NCBI GenBank assembly: GCA_913057765.1
Contig: CAJXPH010000003.1
Location: 1 to 30,740 of the forward strand
Origin: an uncultured Campylobacteraceae bacterium
GTDB lineage: Bacteria > Campylobacterota > Campylobacteria > Campylobacterales > Arcobacteraceae
DNA length: 30,740 nucleotides
Reading direction: 5' to 3'
Part shown: positions 14,532 to 23,778 of the stretch, piece by piece
Numbering within the stretch: the stretch's first letter is position 1
Layout of the letters: the number at the start of each line of letters is the position of its first letter
Position numbers and translations under genes: made by a program
The notes under the pieces: model-generated
Databases searched by the model: none
What the model was told of the DNA's origin: nothing
What the model saw: only the letters and a program-made list of their open reading frames with translations

Positions 14532-16466
14532 TTACTTCGCTATGCCAAGTGCAAGACTTAACACTAATAATACTGTGATACCAAACACCATCAATCTCAA
14601 TGAAGTCGATAAGTTACCAGATTGAATAACTCTACTTCCTTCACCACTTTTGTAAATAACTTTAGCAACACCATCAACAATTGCATCAACAATTTTAAGG
14701 TCAATACTTTTCCAAGCAAATCTAGAAATTGCTAAATAAGGTTTTAAAATTACATTATCAATAAAATGTGGTAAGTAATATTGGTTTGCTAACATCTTAT
14801 AAAATGCTTTCTCTTTAATTTTCTCACTAAAGTAAGTCCCATCTTTTCTATGTTTCCATACTGCAAATGCTATACCTGAAAGAGCCATTGCAGTCGTAAT
14901 TGCAATTAAGATATATGCAGTTGAATGAGTAATATTATCAGCATGCCATGCTGGTAATGATTTAGTTATAAATTCAAAGAAACTATGTTCACTCCATCCT
15001 GAAACTACTGCTAAAATTGCTAATGGTGTCATTGCTGCAATTACAAATGGGTAAGTTTCATGAGGATGATATCCTTTATCATGATATTTTTCTTCACCAT
15101 GGAATACATACATTACAAGTCTAAATGAATAGAATGCAGTTAATCCAGCTGTAATCCATAAAATGAACCATAAGAAATACGCTTCACCATTAAATGCTGC
15201 TTCTAAGATTTTATCTTTTGAGAAGAAACCTGATAAGGGGAAAATACCCGCAAGAGCAACAGATGCAACTGTCATAATAATTGACGTTGCTTTCATATGC
15301 TTATGTAGTCCACCCATATTTTTAATACTAATCTCATCATTCATAGCATGCATTACATTTCCAGCACCTAAGAATAGAACTGATTTGAAAAATGCGTGAG
15401 TTGCTAAGTGGAAAAGTGCCACCCAATAAGCTCCAAGACCAGCGGCTACAAACATATATCCTAATTGAGATAAGGTAGAGAAAGCAATGATTTTCTTGAT
15501 ATTTGTTGCTACTAATGCCATTGATGCTGCACCAATTGCTACAAATGCACCAAGACAAGCAATAAAGTAACCTACTTCTGGAACAGTTGTAAAGATTTCA
15601 TTTGCACGAATTACTAAATAAACTCCAGCTGTTACCATCGTAGCTGCATGAATAAGTGCAGAAACTGGTGTAGGACCTTCCATTGCATTTGCAAGCCATT
15701 GATTAAATGGAAATTGAGCTGATTTCCCCATTGCTCCAATAAATAAGAAAATAGCAATTGCAACAACTAAACCAGAACTTAATGTTCCAATTTCTGAGAA
15801 TACAACATCATATTGTAAACTTCCAATATTCCAATAAATTAAGAAAATTCCAACTAGCATTCCAAGGTCAGCAACTCTGTTTGTGATAAATGCTTCGTTT
15901 GCAGCATAACCAGGGCTGATTGATGAAAATGGAGATAAAGTTGAAAATGGTGATTTATAAATGTCCTCAGTCTTAGCTTGGTCTTCTTTGTGATACCAGA
16001 AACCAATTAATCCCCAAGAACAAAGACCAACGCCTTCCCAACCAATAAATAAGCCAGCAAAGTTATCACTCATAACTAAAATCATCATAGAGAAAACAAA
16101 TGCCGATAACCATGCAAAAAATCTATTAAAACTTTTATCATGAATCATATATCCAATTGAGTGAATATGTACCATTGTTGAAACTAAAGTAACAACAACC
16201 ATCATAGTAACACTAATCTGGTCAACTACAAAACCAAATGGGATATCAAGATTTCCTATTACAATCCAATCCATTAATTTCACATGAATAACTGCATCAG
16301 TTGTAAATACATGATAAAGTAAATTCAGAGATGCAATCATAGATACACCTAAAAGAACTGAAGTTATAATTCCTGTAAAAAGTAACTTAGGTCTCATTGA
16401 AAATAATGCTGCAATTAAAGAACCTACCAATGGAGCAAATAATGCTATATATAAATATTTTTCCAT
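14532..16466 (-). CDS. nuoL: complex I membrane subunit NuoL
   Basis: The distal antiporter-like subunit, 644 residues, ending in the long lateral helix and an extra membrane helix. Motifs: FIGWEGVGLCSWGLIGFWY with E144, GKSAQFPFNQWLANAMEGPTPVSALIHAATMV, and IKKIIAFSTLSQLGYMFVAAGLGAY. Between FWYHKED and AANEAFITNRVADLG (about residues 163-187) there is an insertion of roughly 20 residues relative to the usual NuoL layout. It contains SPFSTL and SPFSSI, an in-frame 18-base tandem duplication. The start lies two bases after nuoK. Confidence 0.98.
   Translation of the reverse strand: MEKYLYIALFAPLVGSLIAALFSMRPKLLFTGIITSVLLGVSMIASLNLLYHVFTTDAVIHVKLMDWIVIGNLDIPFGFVVDQISVTMMVVVTLVSTMVHIHSIGYMIHDKSFNRFFAWLSAFVFSMMILVMSDNFAGLFIGWEGVGLCSWGLIGFWYHKEDQAKTEDIYKSPFSTLSPFSSISPGYAANEAFITNRVADLGMLVGIFLIYWNIGSLQYDVVFSEIGTLSSGLVVAIAIFLFIGAMGKSAQFPFNQWLANAMEGPTPVSALIHAATMVTAGVYLVIRANEIFTTVPEVGYFIACLGAFVAIGAASMALVATNIKKIIAFSTLSQLGYMFVAAGLGAYWVALFHLATHAFFKSVLFLGAGNVMHAMNDEISIKNMGGLHKHMKATSIIMTVASVALAGIFPLSGFFSKDKILEAAFNGEAYFLWFILWITAGLTAFYSFRLVMYVFHGEEKYHDKGYHPHETYPFVIAAMTPLAILAVVSGWSEHSFFEFITKSLPAWHADNITHSTAYILIAITTAMALSGIAFAVWKHRKDGTYFSEKIKEKAFYKMLANQYYLPHFIDNVILKPYLAISRFAWKSIDLKIVDAIVDGVAKVIYKSGEGSRVIQSGNLSTSLRLMVFGITVLLVLSLALGIAK
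15924..15954 (-). repeat. nuoL: 18-bp-period tandem repeat inside nuoL
   Basis: TGAAAATGGAGAT (15924-15936) and TGAAAATGGTGAT (15942-15954) differ by one base and are 18 bases apart. They encode SPFSSI and SPFSTL on the minus strand. The reading frame is preserved. Confidence 0.85.
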
Positions 16467-16468
16467 GA

Positions 16469-16768
16469 TTAGCCCTTCATACTTTGCAATGTATCTAAAT
16501 CAATAGAGTTTTTCTTTTTAAACCAAAGAATAAGTAACCCTAACCCAATTGCAACTTCTCCTGCAGCAATTGCAATAATGAAAAAAGCAAACATTTGTCC
16601 AGTTAAATCTCCGTAGAACTTAGAGATAGCAGCAAGACCAATATTTACAGCATTTAACATAATTTCTGTAGAAAAGAAAAGCATTAGTAAGTTTTTTCTT
16701 CTCATTACACCAACTAATCCTATACAAAAAAGAACCGTTGATAAAATCAAGTATGCATTTAAAGTCAT
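16469..16768 (-). CDS. nuoK: complex I membrane subunit NuoK
   Basis: A 99-residue subunit with three membrane helices. The conserved membrane glutamates are E35 (STEIMLNAVN) and E71 (AAGEVAIGLGLLI), matching E36 and E72 of E. coli. It overlaps nuoJ by four bases and is followed two bases later by nuoL. Confidence 0.97.
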   Translation of the reverse strand: MTLNAYLILSTVLFCIGLVGVMRRKNLLMLFFSTEIMLNAVNIGLAAISKFYGDLTGQMFAFFIIAIAAGEVAIGLGLLILWFKKKNSIDLDTLQSMKG

Positions 16769-17337
16769 TTTTCATCCTTTTCAGAAGCTTCTTCTAAAGC
16801 ATCTATCTCTTCTTCGCTTAGTTCAGAATAAGAAACATCCATTCTTTTCCCAGCAAGAATAATTCCACCTATCATTGCAACAAGTAACATTACTGCTGCA
16901 ACCTCAAATGGAATTAGATACTTAGTAAATAAAACAATACCTACATCTTGTGAGTTACCCCACTCTGGATGAACTGGATATTGAGCTACTATATTTGAAC
17001 CAATGATTGGTGAGATAAAAATTACTACAATTATTAAAGCAGCAATACCACTTAATAAAAACACTAATTTAGGATTTTTAATTTTTTCTTTTACAGTTGA
17101 TAAAGAATCAAAGAACATCATACCAAATGCGTAAAGGGCCATAACTGCACCTGTATAAACAACAATTTGCACTGCACCTAGAAAGTCAGCGTCAAGTAAA
17201 AAGAAGAAAGCTGATATAAAAATCATCCCCGCTGCTAATGAACTTAATGCATATAACGAATTATTTGTAAAGACTGTTATACAAAACATAACTATAGTTA
17301 AGATTGAAAACAGATAAAAAGCTATTATTTCAAACAT
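16765..17337 (-). CDS. nuoJ: complex I membrane subunit NuoJ
   Basis: A 190-residue subunit with five membrane helices. LGAVQIVVYTGAVMALYAFGMMF holds the TM3 pi-bulge region, and FEVAAVMLLVAMIGGIILA is the last helix. The C-terminal tail is acidic (SELSEEEIDALEEASEKDEK). It follows nuoI after nine bases and overlaps nuoK. Confidence 0.97.
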   Translation of the reverse strand: MFEIIAFYLFSILTIVMFCITVFTNNSLYALSSLAAGMIFISAFFFLLDADFLGAVQIVVYTGAVMALYAFGMMFFDSLSTVKEKIKNPKLVFLLSGIAALIIVVIFISPIIGSNIVAQYPVHPEWGNSQDVGIVLFTKYLIPFEVAAVMLLVAMIGGIILAGKRMDVSYSELSEEEIDALEEASEKDEK

Positions 17338-17346
17338 CTTCCCTCC

Positions 17347-17970
17347 TTAATATGACAATGGAGTTTTCTTGATTTTTTTGTCTGCATCAGGAGATACAGC
17401 ACCAAAACCAGGATACTCTTGTTGTTGTGCTAATTTATCAAGTGGAGTTAATAAATCTTCTTTTAAAACAAAGTGTGCTCTTTGTTCACTTGCATTTTCA
17501 TATCTTCCACCATGAACAATTGCTAACTCAGGACAAACCTCAGCGCAATATCCACAGAAAATACATCTACCCATATTAATTGTATATTCTAAAACTTCTT
17601 TTCTAGAATTTTCATCAATTTTTGTATCCATTCTAATACAATCAGCGATACAAATCTTTTCACAAAGTCCACAACCAATACATCTATTTTCACCAGATTC
17701 AAGAAGTCCTAATAGTTTATGAACAGCTCTATATCTTGCTCCTATTGGAAGTTTTTCAGATGGATATTGAACAGTATGCATTTCATTATTAAAAAGTGCT
17801 CCTGTCATCATTTTCATAACAATTTTCAATCCACCAAATAACTCACCTTTAACAGATCTCTTTGCTACTTGTTTGAATTGATCCCATCCAGTTTTAGGAT
17901 AGTCATTTTCTAAAATATTGATATAGTCACCAACACCAATATTTCTGTTTTTTAATTCATCTAAACCCAT
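17347..17970 (-). CDS. nuoI: complex I iron-sulfur subunit NuoI
   Basis: A 207-residue 2[4Fe-4S] ferredoxin-like subunit that carries clusters N6a and N6b towards NuoB. The ligands are C97, C100, C103, C107 and C136, C139, C142, C146. The first motif ends CIADC instead of the usual C-x-x-x-CP, with C111 as a further cysteine. GARYRAVHKLLGLLESGENRCIGC is typical of the family. It starts one base after nuoH. Confidence 0.97.
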   Translation of the reverse strand: MGLDELKNRNIGVGDYINILENDYPKTGWDQFKQVAKRSVKGELFGGLKIVMKMMTGALFNNEMHTVQYPSEKLPIGARYRAVHKLLGLLESGENRCIGCGLCEKICIADCIRMDTKIDENSRKEVLEYTINMGRCIFCGYCAEVCPELAIVHGGRYENASEQRAHFVLKEDLLTPLDKLAQQQEYPGFGAVSPDADKKIKKTPLSY

Positions 17971-17971
17971 A

Positions 17972-18970
17972 TCAACTCCCTAACATCATGATAAAAAAGC
18001 CAGTGGCTAAAACATTAAGTACTGATAATGGCATTAAGATTTTCCAACATAACCACATCAATTGGTCAGGTCTAATATGCGGCCAAGAGGCTCTTGTCCA
18101 CAAGAAGAAGAAAATTAACATCATTACTTTTAGTACAATTGCTAAACCACCAGGGATAAACCACATGTCATTAAATCCACCTAAGAATATAAGTGAAATT
18201 AAGAAACAAATAGTAAATAAGTTAGCATATTCACCAATAAAGAACATACCCCATCTCATACCTGAATACTCAGTTGCATAACCTGCAACAATTTCAGCTT
18301 CATGCTCAAGTAAATCAAATGGTGTTCTATTTGTTTCAGCAAATCCTGCAATAACAAAAAGTACAAAAGCTAAAGGTTGATATACTACAAGCCAATAATT
18401 TCCATCTGTTTGATAGTTATTAATATCAATTAATGATAAAGAACCAACCATCATAAGTGGAGCTAAAAGTGCAAGTCCTGAAACAACTTCATAAGATAAA
18501 AGTTGGATTGCAGTTCTAGCACCTCCAAGTAGCGCCCATTTATTTGCACTACTCATACCTGCTAATAATGGTCCATATAAACCTACAGACGCAACACCCA
18601 TTACAAATAATACACCAACATTCACATCAGAGATAATTGGTCTTACTGTATATCCAAAAAGCTCAAATTCTGGGAAGAAAGGAACTGCTGTCATTGCAAT
18701 AAAGGCAGTTGCTGCAGTTATAATTGGAGCAATCATAAACACCGGTTTAGCTGCATTTTGTGGTATAAAATCCTCTTTTGTGAAAAGTTTAATACCATCT
18801 GCTGCTAACTGAAGAACCCCGTGTGGTCCAACATTCATAGGTCCCCATCTTCTTTGCATAAATGCAAGAATTTTTCTTTCTATATATGTTGTGAAACCAG
18901 CCAAGGCTGAAAAAACTGCAAGTACAATAGCAGCTTTTATTATAGTTTCAATAATAAATCCTGTTTCCAT
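17972..18970 (-). CDS. nuoH: complex I membrane subunit NuoH
   Basis: A 332-residue subunit with eight or nine helices at the quinone-chamber end of the membrane arm. The family motifs are TYIERKILAFMQRRWGPMNVGPHG (residues 28-51), AETNRTPFDLLEHEAEIVAGYATEYSGMRWGMFFIGEY, and WTRASWPHIRPDQLMWLCWK. The E-H-E-A-E form replaces the common P-E-A-E-S-E. It is one base from nuoG and one base from nuoI. Confidence 0.98.
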   Translation of the reverse strand: METGFIIETIIKAAIVLAVFSALAGFTTYIERKILAFMQRRWGPMNVGPHGVLQLAADGIKLFTKEDFIPQNAAKPVFMIAPIITAATAFIAMTAVPFFPEFELFGYTVRPIISDVNVGVLFVMGVASVGLYGPLLAGMSSANKWALLGGARTAIQLLSYEVVSGLALLAPLMMVGSLSLIDINNYQTDGNYWLVVYQPLAFVLFVIAGFAETNRTPFDLLEHEAEIVAGYATEYSGMRWGMFFIGEYANLFTICFLISLIFLGGFNDMWFIPGGLAIVLKVMMLIFFFLWTRASWPHIRPDQLMWLCWKILMPLSVLNVLATGFFIMMLGS

Positions 18971-18971
18971 A

Positions 18972-21443
18972 TTAAGCCTTTTTAATTACAGCTTTACTAT
19001 ATCTGTATGTATCAAATAAGTTTTGCGTATCTAAATCTTTTTGGAAAGTTGAAATATAAGCAATATCTCCTGCAATTTGACTATCACAGTAAACATCTAA
19101 TTCCATTTCAACACCATTTGAATTCACTTTTACCTTATTACCCTTTTCTAACTCTAATTTTGCAAGTAAATCTTCCGAAACAAAAATACCTGATTCTAAA
19201 TCAGAAGCAAACTCGTGAGAGATAGCTGTGAATTCATTAAATTGATTAATTGGGTTTGCTCTATAAATTATCGTTTCATTTTCATTAACTTCTAAAAGTT
19301 CTTCACCTGCATTTGCAACTTCTGTTCTAATAGTTGTTTCATTTGAAGATATATCATATCCTCTATTTTCACTTCTATCATTTCCAAAATTGTTTGGTAA
19401 TTTATCAAACTCTATTGCTTTATATCCAGACTTAGCAGGAAGTAGTTCTGTATATTCAATTGTATGCTCAATATCATCTTCTAAAATAACATTTGCAATA
19501 TCATTTAATATATAGCCATTAAAAGGAAGAGCTGCATTTGTAGGAATTAATTTTTTGTCAATATTTGTAAATGTTCCTTCTTGTTGATTAAGCGCTGGTA
19601 TATCTAAATCACCGTCACCTAAAGCACTTAGTTGGAAATCTGCTTTTTCATTGTAACCAACACTGAAACCTTCAGCATCTGCTAGAACATCACAAATTAA
19701 ACTAACTCCAAGAGTATTTGTTTGTGTAGGAATAATGACAATACTAAAGTCAGTATACTTTTCAATCAATCCACAAAGTTTTGCAAGATTCTCACTATTT
19801 GGATGAGTAATTAAATCTTCTCCAACCATTAAAGAGTAAGTATCTTTTTTAGCTAGTAAAGTATCTATAGTATCAAGTAATGTTTCATCTTGTCCAATAT
19901 TGTCTAAAAGTTTTGTATATTCAAATTCAACTTCAGTTTTAACTTTTTTAGGAACAATTTTCTTAACTTCTTTTTCTTCACCTGTTTCTTCATCTTTAAC
20001 CATCGATATAACAGTTTCTTTTACAGTTTCAGTTACAGTTTTAGTTCTCGTTTCTTTTAATGAATCAAGATAAGACTGAACATTTTCAGGTAATTCTTTT
20101 CCAAACTTATTTAAAATTAAATATAAAACTGACTCTTCAGCTAATGGTTTATGATAAATAAACTCTGTACTTTTACCTTTCTTACCAATTTTTTCCATTA
20201 CTGGATCAGAAACTGGATGGAAGTATAAGGCAGAACCTTTATTTGTAATAACAGAGTTATTTAAAGCATATCTTGCATTTGGTAAATCAGACTTTAAAAA
20301 TGACCCAACAGAGATAACAAAGTTTGAATCATGTACATCTTTTAAAGTTGATGAATATAAAGATTGTCCTGAAGTAGTACTATATGCTTCAAGGAATTTT
20401 TTATAGTTATAAGCATCTTTATTTACTAATGTTGCGCCAGTTTTTGTAGCAATCTTTTGTAAAATAAGTGCTTCTTCATTTGTTATATATGAGTTAAACT
20501 TAATAGCTTTTGCTTTTTTAAATGCTTCAATTGCATTATCGAAAGCTTCTTTATTTTTTGATTCAACTTTATTTTCAAAATCGTAAGCAAATCTAGCTGC
20601 TCCATTTATAGTTGAATAATGATGTTCATTTGTAACTCTGTAGATTTTCTCATTTGCATCTTCAACTGAAGTATGTTTCGTTTCATAATACATAAATGCA
20701 CAATCAGAAGAATGAGGATTTGCTGCAGGAATTTTATTCAGCTCCCAAGCATTTGATTTATATTGGAAATCATTTGAAACTAAAGCTCCAACTGGACAAA
20801 CAGAAATACACTCACCACAATCGGTACAATTGTCTTCTTCAAATCCAATAAGAGACTTGTTAAGTTTATTCCACATTGCATATGCGTCTTTTGGCATTTC
20901 ATCTTTGAAAGTTTTTTCAATAGCATCAGCACCTCTTTTAACAGTACTTAAAGCATTTGAACCAATCATATCTTTACAAACAGTTACACACTTCTCACAA
21001 ACAATACAAAGACCTGGGTCATAATTCATAACTCCCCAGTGTGCAGTTGGTCTATCTACATCTCTGATTGTATAACTTTGAGAATCTACTTTCATATATA
21101 ATGAGTAATTTTGAAGTTCACACTCACCACTTTGGTCACAAACTCCACACTGTAATGGATGGTTTACATCGTAAACTTCCATAATAGCTCGTCTTTCTTT
21201 AGTGATAGTTTCAGTTTCAGTAGTAACCTCCATACCTTCTTTTGCTTTTGCATTACAAGAATATACTTGCTTTCCATCAGCTTCTACTAAACAAAGTCTA
21301 CAGGCCAAAGTTGGAGAACATCTAGTTAGATAACAAACAGCAGGAACAAAAATATCATTTGCACGTGCTACATCTAAAATTACATCTCCATCTTTACCTT
21401 GAACAGTTTTACCATTTATTGTTAATGTAATTAAATCACTCAT
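18972..21443 (-). CDS. nuoG: complex I iron-sulfur subunit NuoG
   Basis: An 823-residue peripheral subunit. The N-terminal [2Fe-2S] site uses C37, C48, C51 and C63. The His-Cys cluster N5 uses H95, C99, C102 and C108. Two full C-x2-C-x2-C-x3-C motifs follow (C146/149/152/156 and C206/209/212/216), whereas the standard N4 site needs three cysteines from the first and one from the second. No N7-type motif is seen. The rest is a degenerate molybdopterin-oxidoreductase fold with no cofactor ligand, interrupted at about 460-510 by a Lys/Glu/Thr/Val-rich insertion. It overlaps the upstream gene by one base. Confidence 0.96.
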   Translation of the reverse strand: MSDLITLTINGKTVQGKDGDVILDVARANDIFVPAVCYLTRCSPTLACRLCLVEADGKQVYSCNAKAKEGMEVTTETETITKERRAIMEVYDVNHPLQCGVCDQSGECELQNYSLYMKVDSQSYTIRDVDRPTAHWGVMNYDPGLCIVCEKCVTVCKDMIGSNALSTVKRGADAIEKTFKDEMPKDAYAMWNKLNKSLIGFEEDNCTDCGECISVCPVGALVSNDFQYKSNAWELNKIPAANPHSSDCAFMYYETKHTSVEDANEKIYRVTNEHHYSTINGAARFAYDFENKVESKNKEAFDNAIEAFKKAKAIKFNSYITNEEALILQKIATKTGATLVNKDAYNYKKFLEAYSTTSGQSLYSSTLKDVHDSNFVISVGSFLKSDLPNARYALNNSVITNKGSALYFHPVSDPVMEKIGKKGKSTEFIYHKPLAEESVLYLILNKFGKELPENVQSYLDSLKETRTKTVTETVKETVISMVKDEETGEEKEVKKIVPKKVKTEVEFEYTKLLDNIGQDETLLDTIDTLLAKKDTYSLMVGEDLITHPNSENLAKLCGLIEKYTDFSIVIIPTQTNTLGVSLICDVLADAEGFSVGYNEKADFQLSALGDGDLDIPALNQQEGTFTNIDKKLIPTNAALPFNGYILNDIANVILEDDIEHTIEYTELLPAKSGYKAIEFDKLPNNFGNDRSENRGYDISSNETTIRTEVANAGEELLEVNENETIIYRANPINQFNEFTAISHEFASDLESGIFVSEDLLAKLELEKGNKVKVNSNGVEMELDVYCDSQIAGDIAYISTFQKDLDTQNLFDTYRYSKAVIKKA

Positions 21444-22258
21444 TATGCATCAACCTTTTCAATCTTTACTTGTTTATAACGATATCCTTGAGATAAACTA
21501 CTTGAATCATCATTATTCATTGCACAAAGTGCAATAGTTCCATATAAGTTTTTATCAATCACAAAAGATTTTTGTATTTTTTCACCACAACAATTAATAA
21601 AAACTTCATCTTTATGAGTTACTTTTGCAACTCTTGCAAAAGATTCACTTCCAACTAAGATATCAGTATTTTCTTCTCCATATGTTCTATAAACTACAGT
21701 TCCATTATAAGAATCTAACTCATCAACTTCATCTAAATTTTCATCTAGAATTTCATTTATAATATATTGATATTCTTTATCTAGACAAACAATATTTAAA
21801 TCACTATATTTTCTAATTACTGATAAAATTTTTGTAATGTTTTCAACTCTAGAATGAGTAAAAATATCGCGTCCTAAAATTAAAGTTTTTTCAGATTTTT
21901 CAATACCTCGTTCATAAGCTTCTTCAAATTCTTCTTCTCCAGCTGAACTTTCAGCAGATATATATCCAATATCTAAATCATTAACAAAGCTCTCAACTTT
22001 TTCATCAGAACTTTTAACAAATGTATCTAAAAGTAAAGAGGCAACTCCTTCTTCACTCCCAACTTCATATTTAATAAACTGAGAATAATAAACTTTTAAA
22101 TCAACATTATCAATTGGATGCATATAAATAAACTCTGCTGTATTTTTAGCAATAGCTTGGATAATTGATTCTTGAATTTCTACATTATCAGCAGCTAGAA
22201 AAGAACCGAAAGTGATAATATAATCACTTTTTGAAATAATTTCTTTTATATCTTCCAT
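21443..22258 (-). CDS. complex I accessory protein in the nuoF position, NuoG-like
   Basis: A 271-residue acidic protein standing where other bacteria have nuoF. It has none of NuoF's features: no GGGAGFPTG-type NADH site, no FMN loop and no C-x2-C-x2-C cluster motif. Instead it resembles the NuoG encoded next to it. Residues 11-21 match NuoG 373-383 (SDYIITFGSFL against SNFVISVGSFL), residues 122-159 match NuoG 534-571 without gaps at 14 of 38 identities by eye, and both proteins end in a YRY-x4-I-x-K tail. It is the kind of gene annotated as Cj1574c/HP1265-like. Start and stop overlap its neighbours by one base each. Its role in electron input is inferred from position only. Confidence 0.85.
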   Translation of the reverse strand: MEDIKEIISKSDYIITFGSFLAADNVEIQESIIQAIAKNTAEFIYMHPIDNVDLKVYYSQFIKYEVGSEEGVASLLLDTFVKSSDEKVESFVNDLDIGYISAESSAGEEEFEEAYERGIEKSEKTLILGRDIFTHSRVENITKILSVIRKYSDLNIVCLDKEYQYIINEILDENLDEVDELDSYNGTVVYRTYGEENTDILVGSESFARVAKVTHKDEVFINCCGEKIQKSFVIDKNLYGTIALCAMNNDDSSSLSQGYRYKQVKIEKVDA

Positions 22259-22533
22259 TATTTTTCACCTTCTTCGTCAACAACTTCAATTACTTTTTGT
22301 TCAGGTTTAGTTTTCTTAACAACAATTGTCCAATCAACTTCATTAAATTTTAAAGAGTTCATCATCGTATAACCTGCTTCATAAATTGCATCTGAAGATT
22401 TCTGGATAGCAGAAAAGTCACCAATTTCAAAAAGGAAAATTGCATTTTCACCTTCAACAATATCTTTATCCATAAGCTCTAACATTCTGTCATAGAAATT
22501 ATCTTTTAATGGTCTTAAATCATATCTTTTCAT
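22258..22533 (-). CDS. complex I accessory protein in the nuoE position
   Basis: A 91-residue protein, usually labelled 'NADH-ubiquinone oxidoreductase subunit E family' in Campylobacterota (Cj1575c/HP1264 type). It has no cysteine, so it cannot hold the [2Fe-2S] cluster of true NuoE. The first 70 residues look like a small alpha/beta fold (NAIFLFEIGDFSAIQKSSDA, then WTIVVKKTK), and the tail is charged. It is placed 11 bases after nuoD and overlaps the next gene by one base. The likely role is at the electron-input end with the nuoF-position protein. This is inference from gene order. Confidence 0.85.
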   Translation of the reverse strand: MKRYDLRPLKDNFYDRMLELMDKDIVEGENAIFLFEIGDFSAIQKSSDAIYEAGYTMMNSLKFNEVDWTIVVKKTKPEQKVIEVVDEEGEK

Positions 22534-22544
22534 AACTTCTCCCC

Positions 22545-23774
22545 TTACCTATCAATCTCACCGAATACAACATTCAGGTTACCAATAATTGCTACAACAT
22601 CAGCTAACTGATGCCCAGGAAGTAAGTCTTCTAGAAGACCTGTATGCCAAAAAGATGGAGCTCTTAATTTCATTTTATATGCAAAAGGCGTTCCATCACT
22701 AACAATCATAAATCCAAGTTCACCTTTTGGTGATTCAGTTGCAACATAGATTTCACCTTTTGGAGGTCTCATACCTTGAGTTACTAAAACAAAGTGTTGC
22801 ATTAAAGAATAATTTTGAGTCATAATATCTTCTTTAGAAGCTGAAACATACTCAGGAGCGTGAGCCATTAGTTGAGATTCACTCTCTTTATACATAGGAA
22901 TAAGTTGTCTTAAAATCTTAGTACACTCTCTCATTTCTTGCATATGACATTTATATCTTCCATAACAATCACCAGTACTAGCAGTTGGTACATCAAAATC
23001 TAACTCAGGATAAATACCATAAGGCATTTCACGTCTAAGATCCCATTTAACACCTGAAGCTCTTAACACAACTCCAGAACATGCCCAACTTTTAGCCATT
23101 TTTTCGTCAATAACACCAACATTTTCTAGTCTCATTCTCCAGATTCTATTTTCTGTTAAAAGACCTTCATATTTTTCAACTTCAGTTTCTAATATTCCAC
23201 AGAATTTTTCTAAATCTTCACACCACCCTGGTGGTAAGTCTAAAGGAACTCCACCAATTCTAACAGCACTATGAGTAAGTCTAGCTCCACAATAATCCTC
23301 AATAAGGTCCATTGCATATTCTCTTTCTCTAAAGGCATATAAGAAAACTGACATCGCTCCAACATCTAGTGCGTGAGTCGCAAGCCAGAAAAGATGTGAC
23401 ATAAGTCTATTTATTTCTAAAAGCATAGTTCTAATAATCTCTGCTCGTCTAGGAGCTTCAATTCCAAGGAGTTTTTCTACAGCTAGGGCAAAACCGTAGT
23501 TATTAGAAGTAGATGCGATATAATCCATTCTATCTGTAGTAGGTAAGAATTCATTATAAATCATATTCTCACCCATTTTTTCCATACCTCTATGTAAATA
23601 ACCAACACCCGGTGTTGCTTTTACAATTTCCTCACCTTTAAGCTCAAGCATAAGTCTCATCTGACCATGAGCTGATGGATGTTGAGGCCCGAAGTTAACC
23701 ATCATTGTGTTATCTTCTCTCTCAAAATTTATATTTTCAAAGAAAGGTTTTAATCTATTTACTGATTGTTGCAT
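22545..23774 (-). CDS. nuoD: complex I subunit NuoD (49 kDa homologue)
   Basis: A 409-residue hydrogenase-derived subunit lining the quinone site. Motifs are MVNFGPQHPSAHGQMRLMLELKGE, YLHRGMEKMGENM, DYIASTSNNYGFALAVEKLLGI, IGGVPLDLPPGW, and the C-terminal GHQLADVVAIIGNLNVVFGEIDR. The usual hydrogenase cysteines are absent, as expected for complex I. NuoC and NuoD are separate genes here, four bases apart. Confidence 0.98.
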   Translation of the reverse strand: MQQSVNRLKPFFENINFEREDNTMMVNFGPQHPSAHGQMRLMLELKGEEIVKATPGVGYLHRGMEKMGENMIYNEFLPTTDRMDYIASTSNNYGFALAVEKLLGIEAPRRAEIIRTMLLEINRLMSHLFWLATHALDVGAMSVFLYAFREREYAMDLIEDYCGARLTHSAVRIGGVPLDLPPGWCEDLEKFCGILETEVEKYEGLLTENRIWRMRLENVGVIDEKMAKSWACSGVVLRASGVKWDLRREMPYGIYPELDFDVPTASTGDCYGRYKCHMQEMRECTKILRQLIPMYKESESQLMAHAPEYVSASKEDIMTQNYSLMQHFVLVTQGMRPPKGEIYVATESPKGELGFMIVSDGTPFAYKMKLRAPSFWHTGLLEDLLPGHQLADVVAIIGNLNVVFGEIDR

Positions 23775-23778
23775 ATTA

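Noticed and set aside
15163..15399. Plus-strand open frames inside nuoL, nuoH and nuoG (also 17988-18281 and 20830-21024)
   Set aside because: All are antisense to conserved complex I genes and have translations typical of shadow frames.
22258..22533. A degraded nuoE pseudogene
   Set aside because: The frame is intact, coupled on both sides, and of the length seen for this replacement gene in Campylobacter and Helicobacter.
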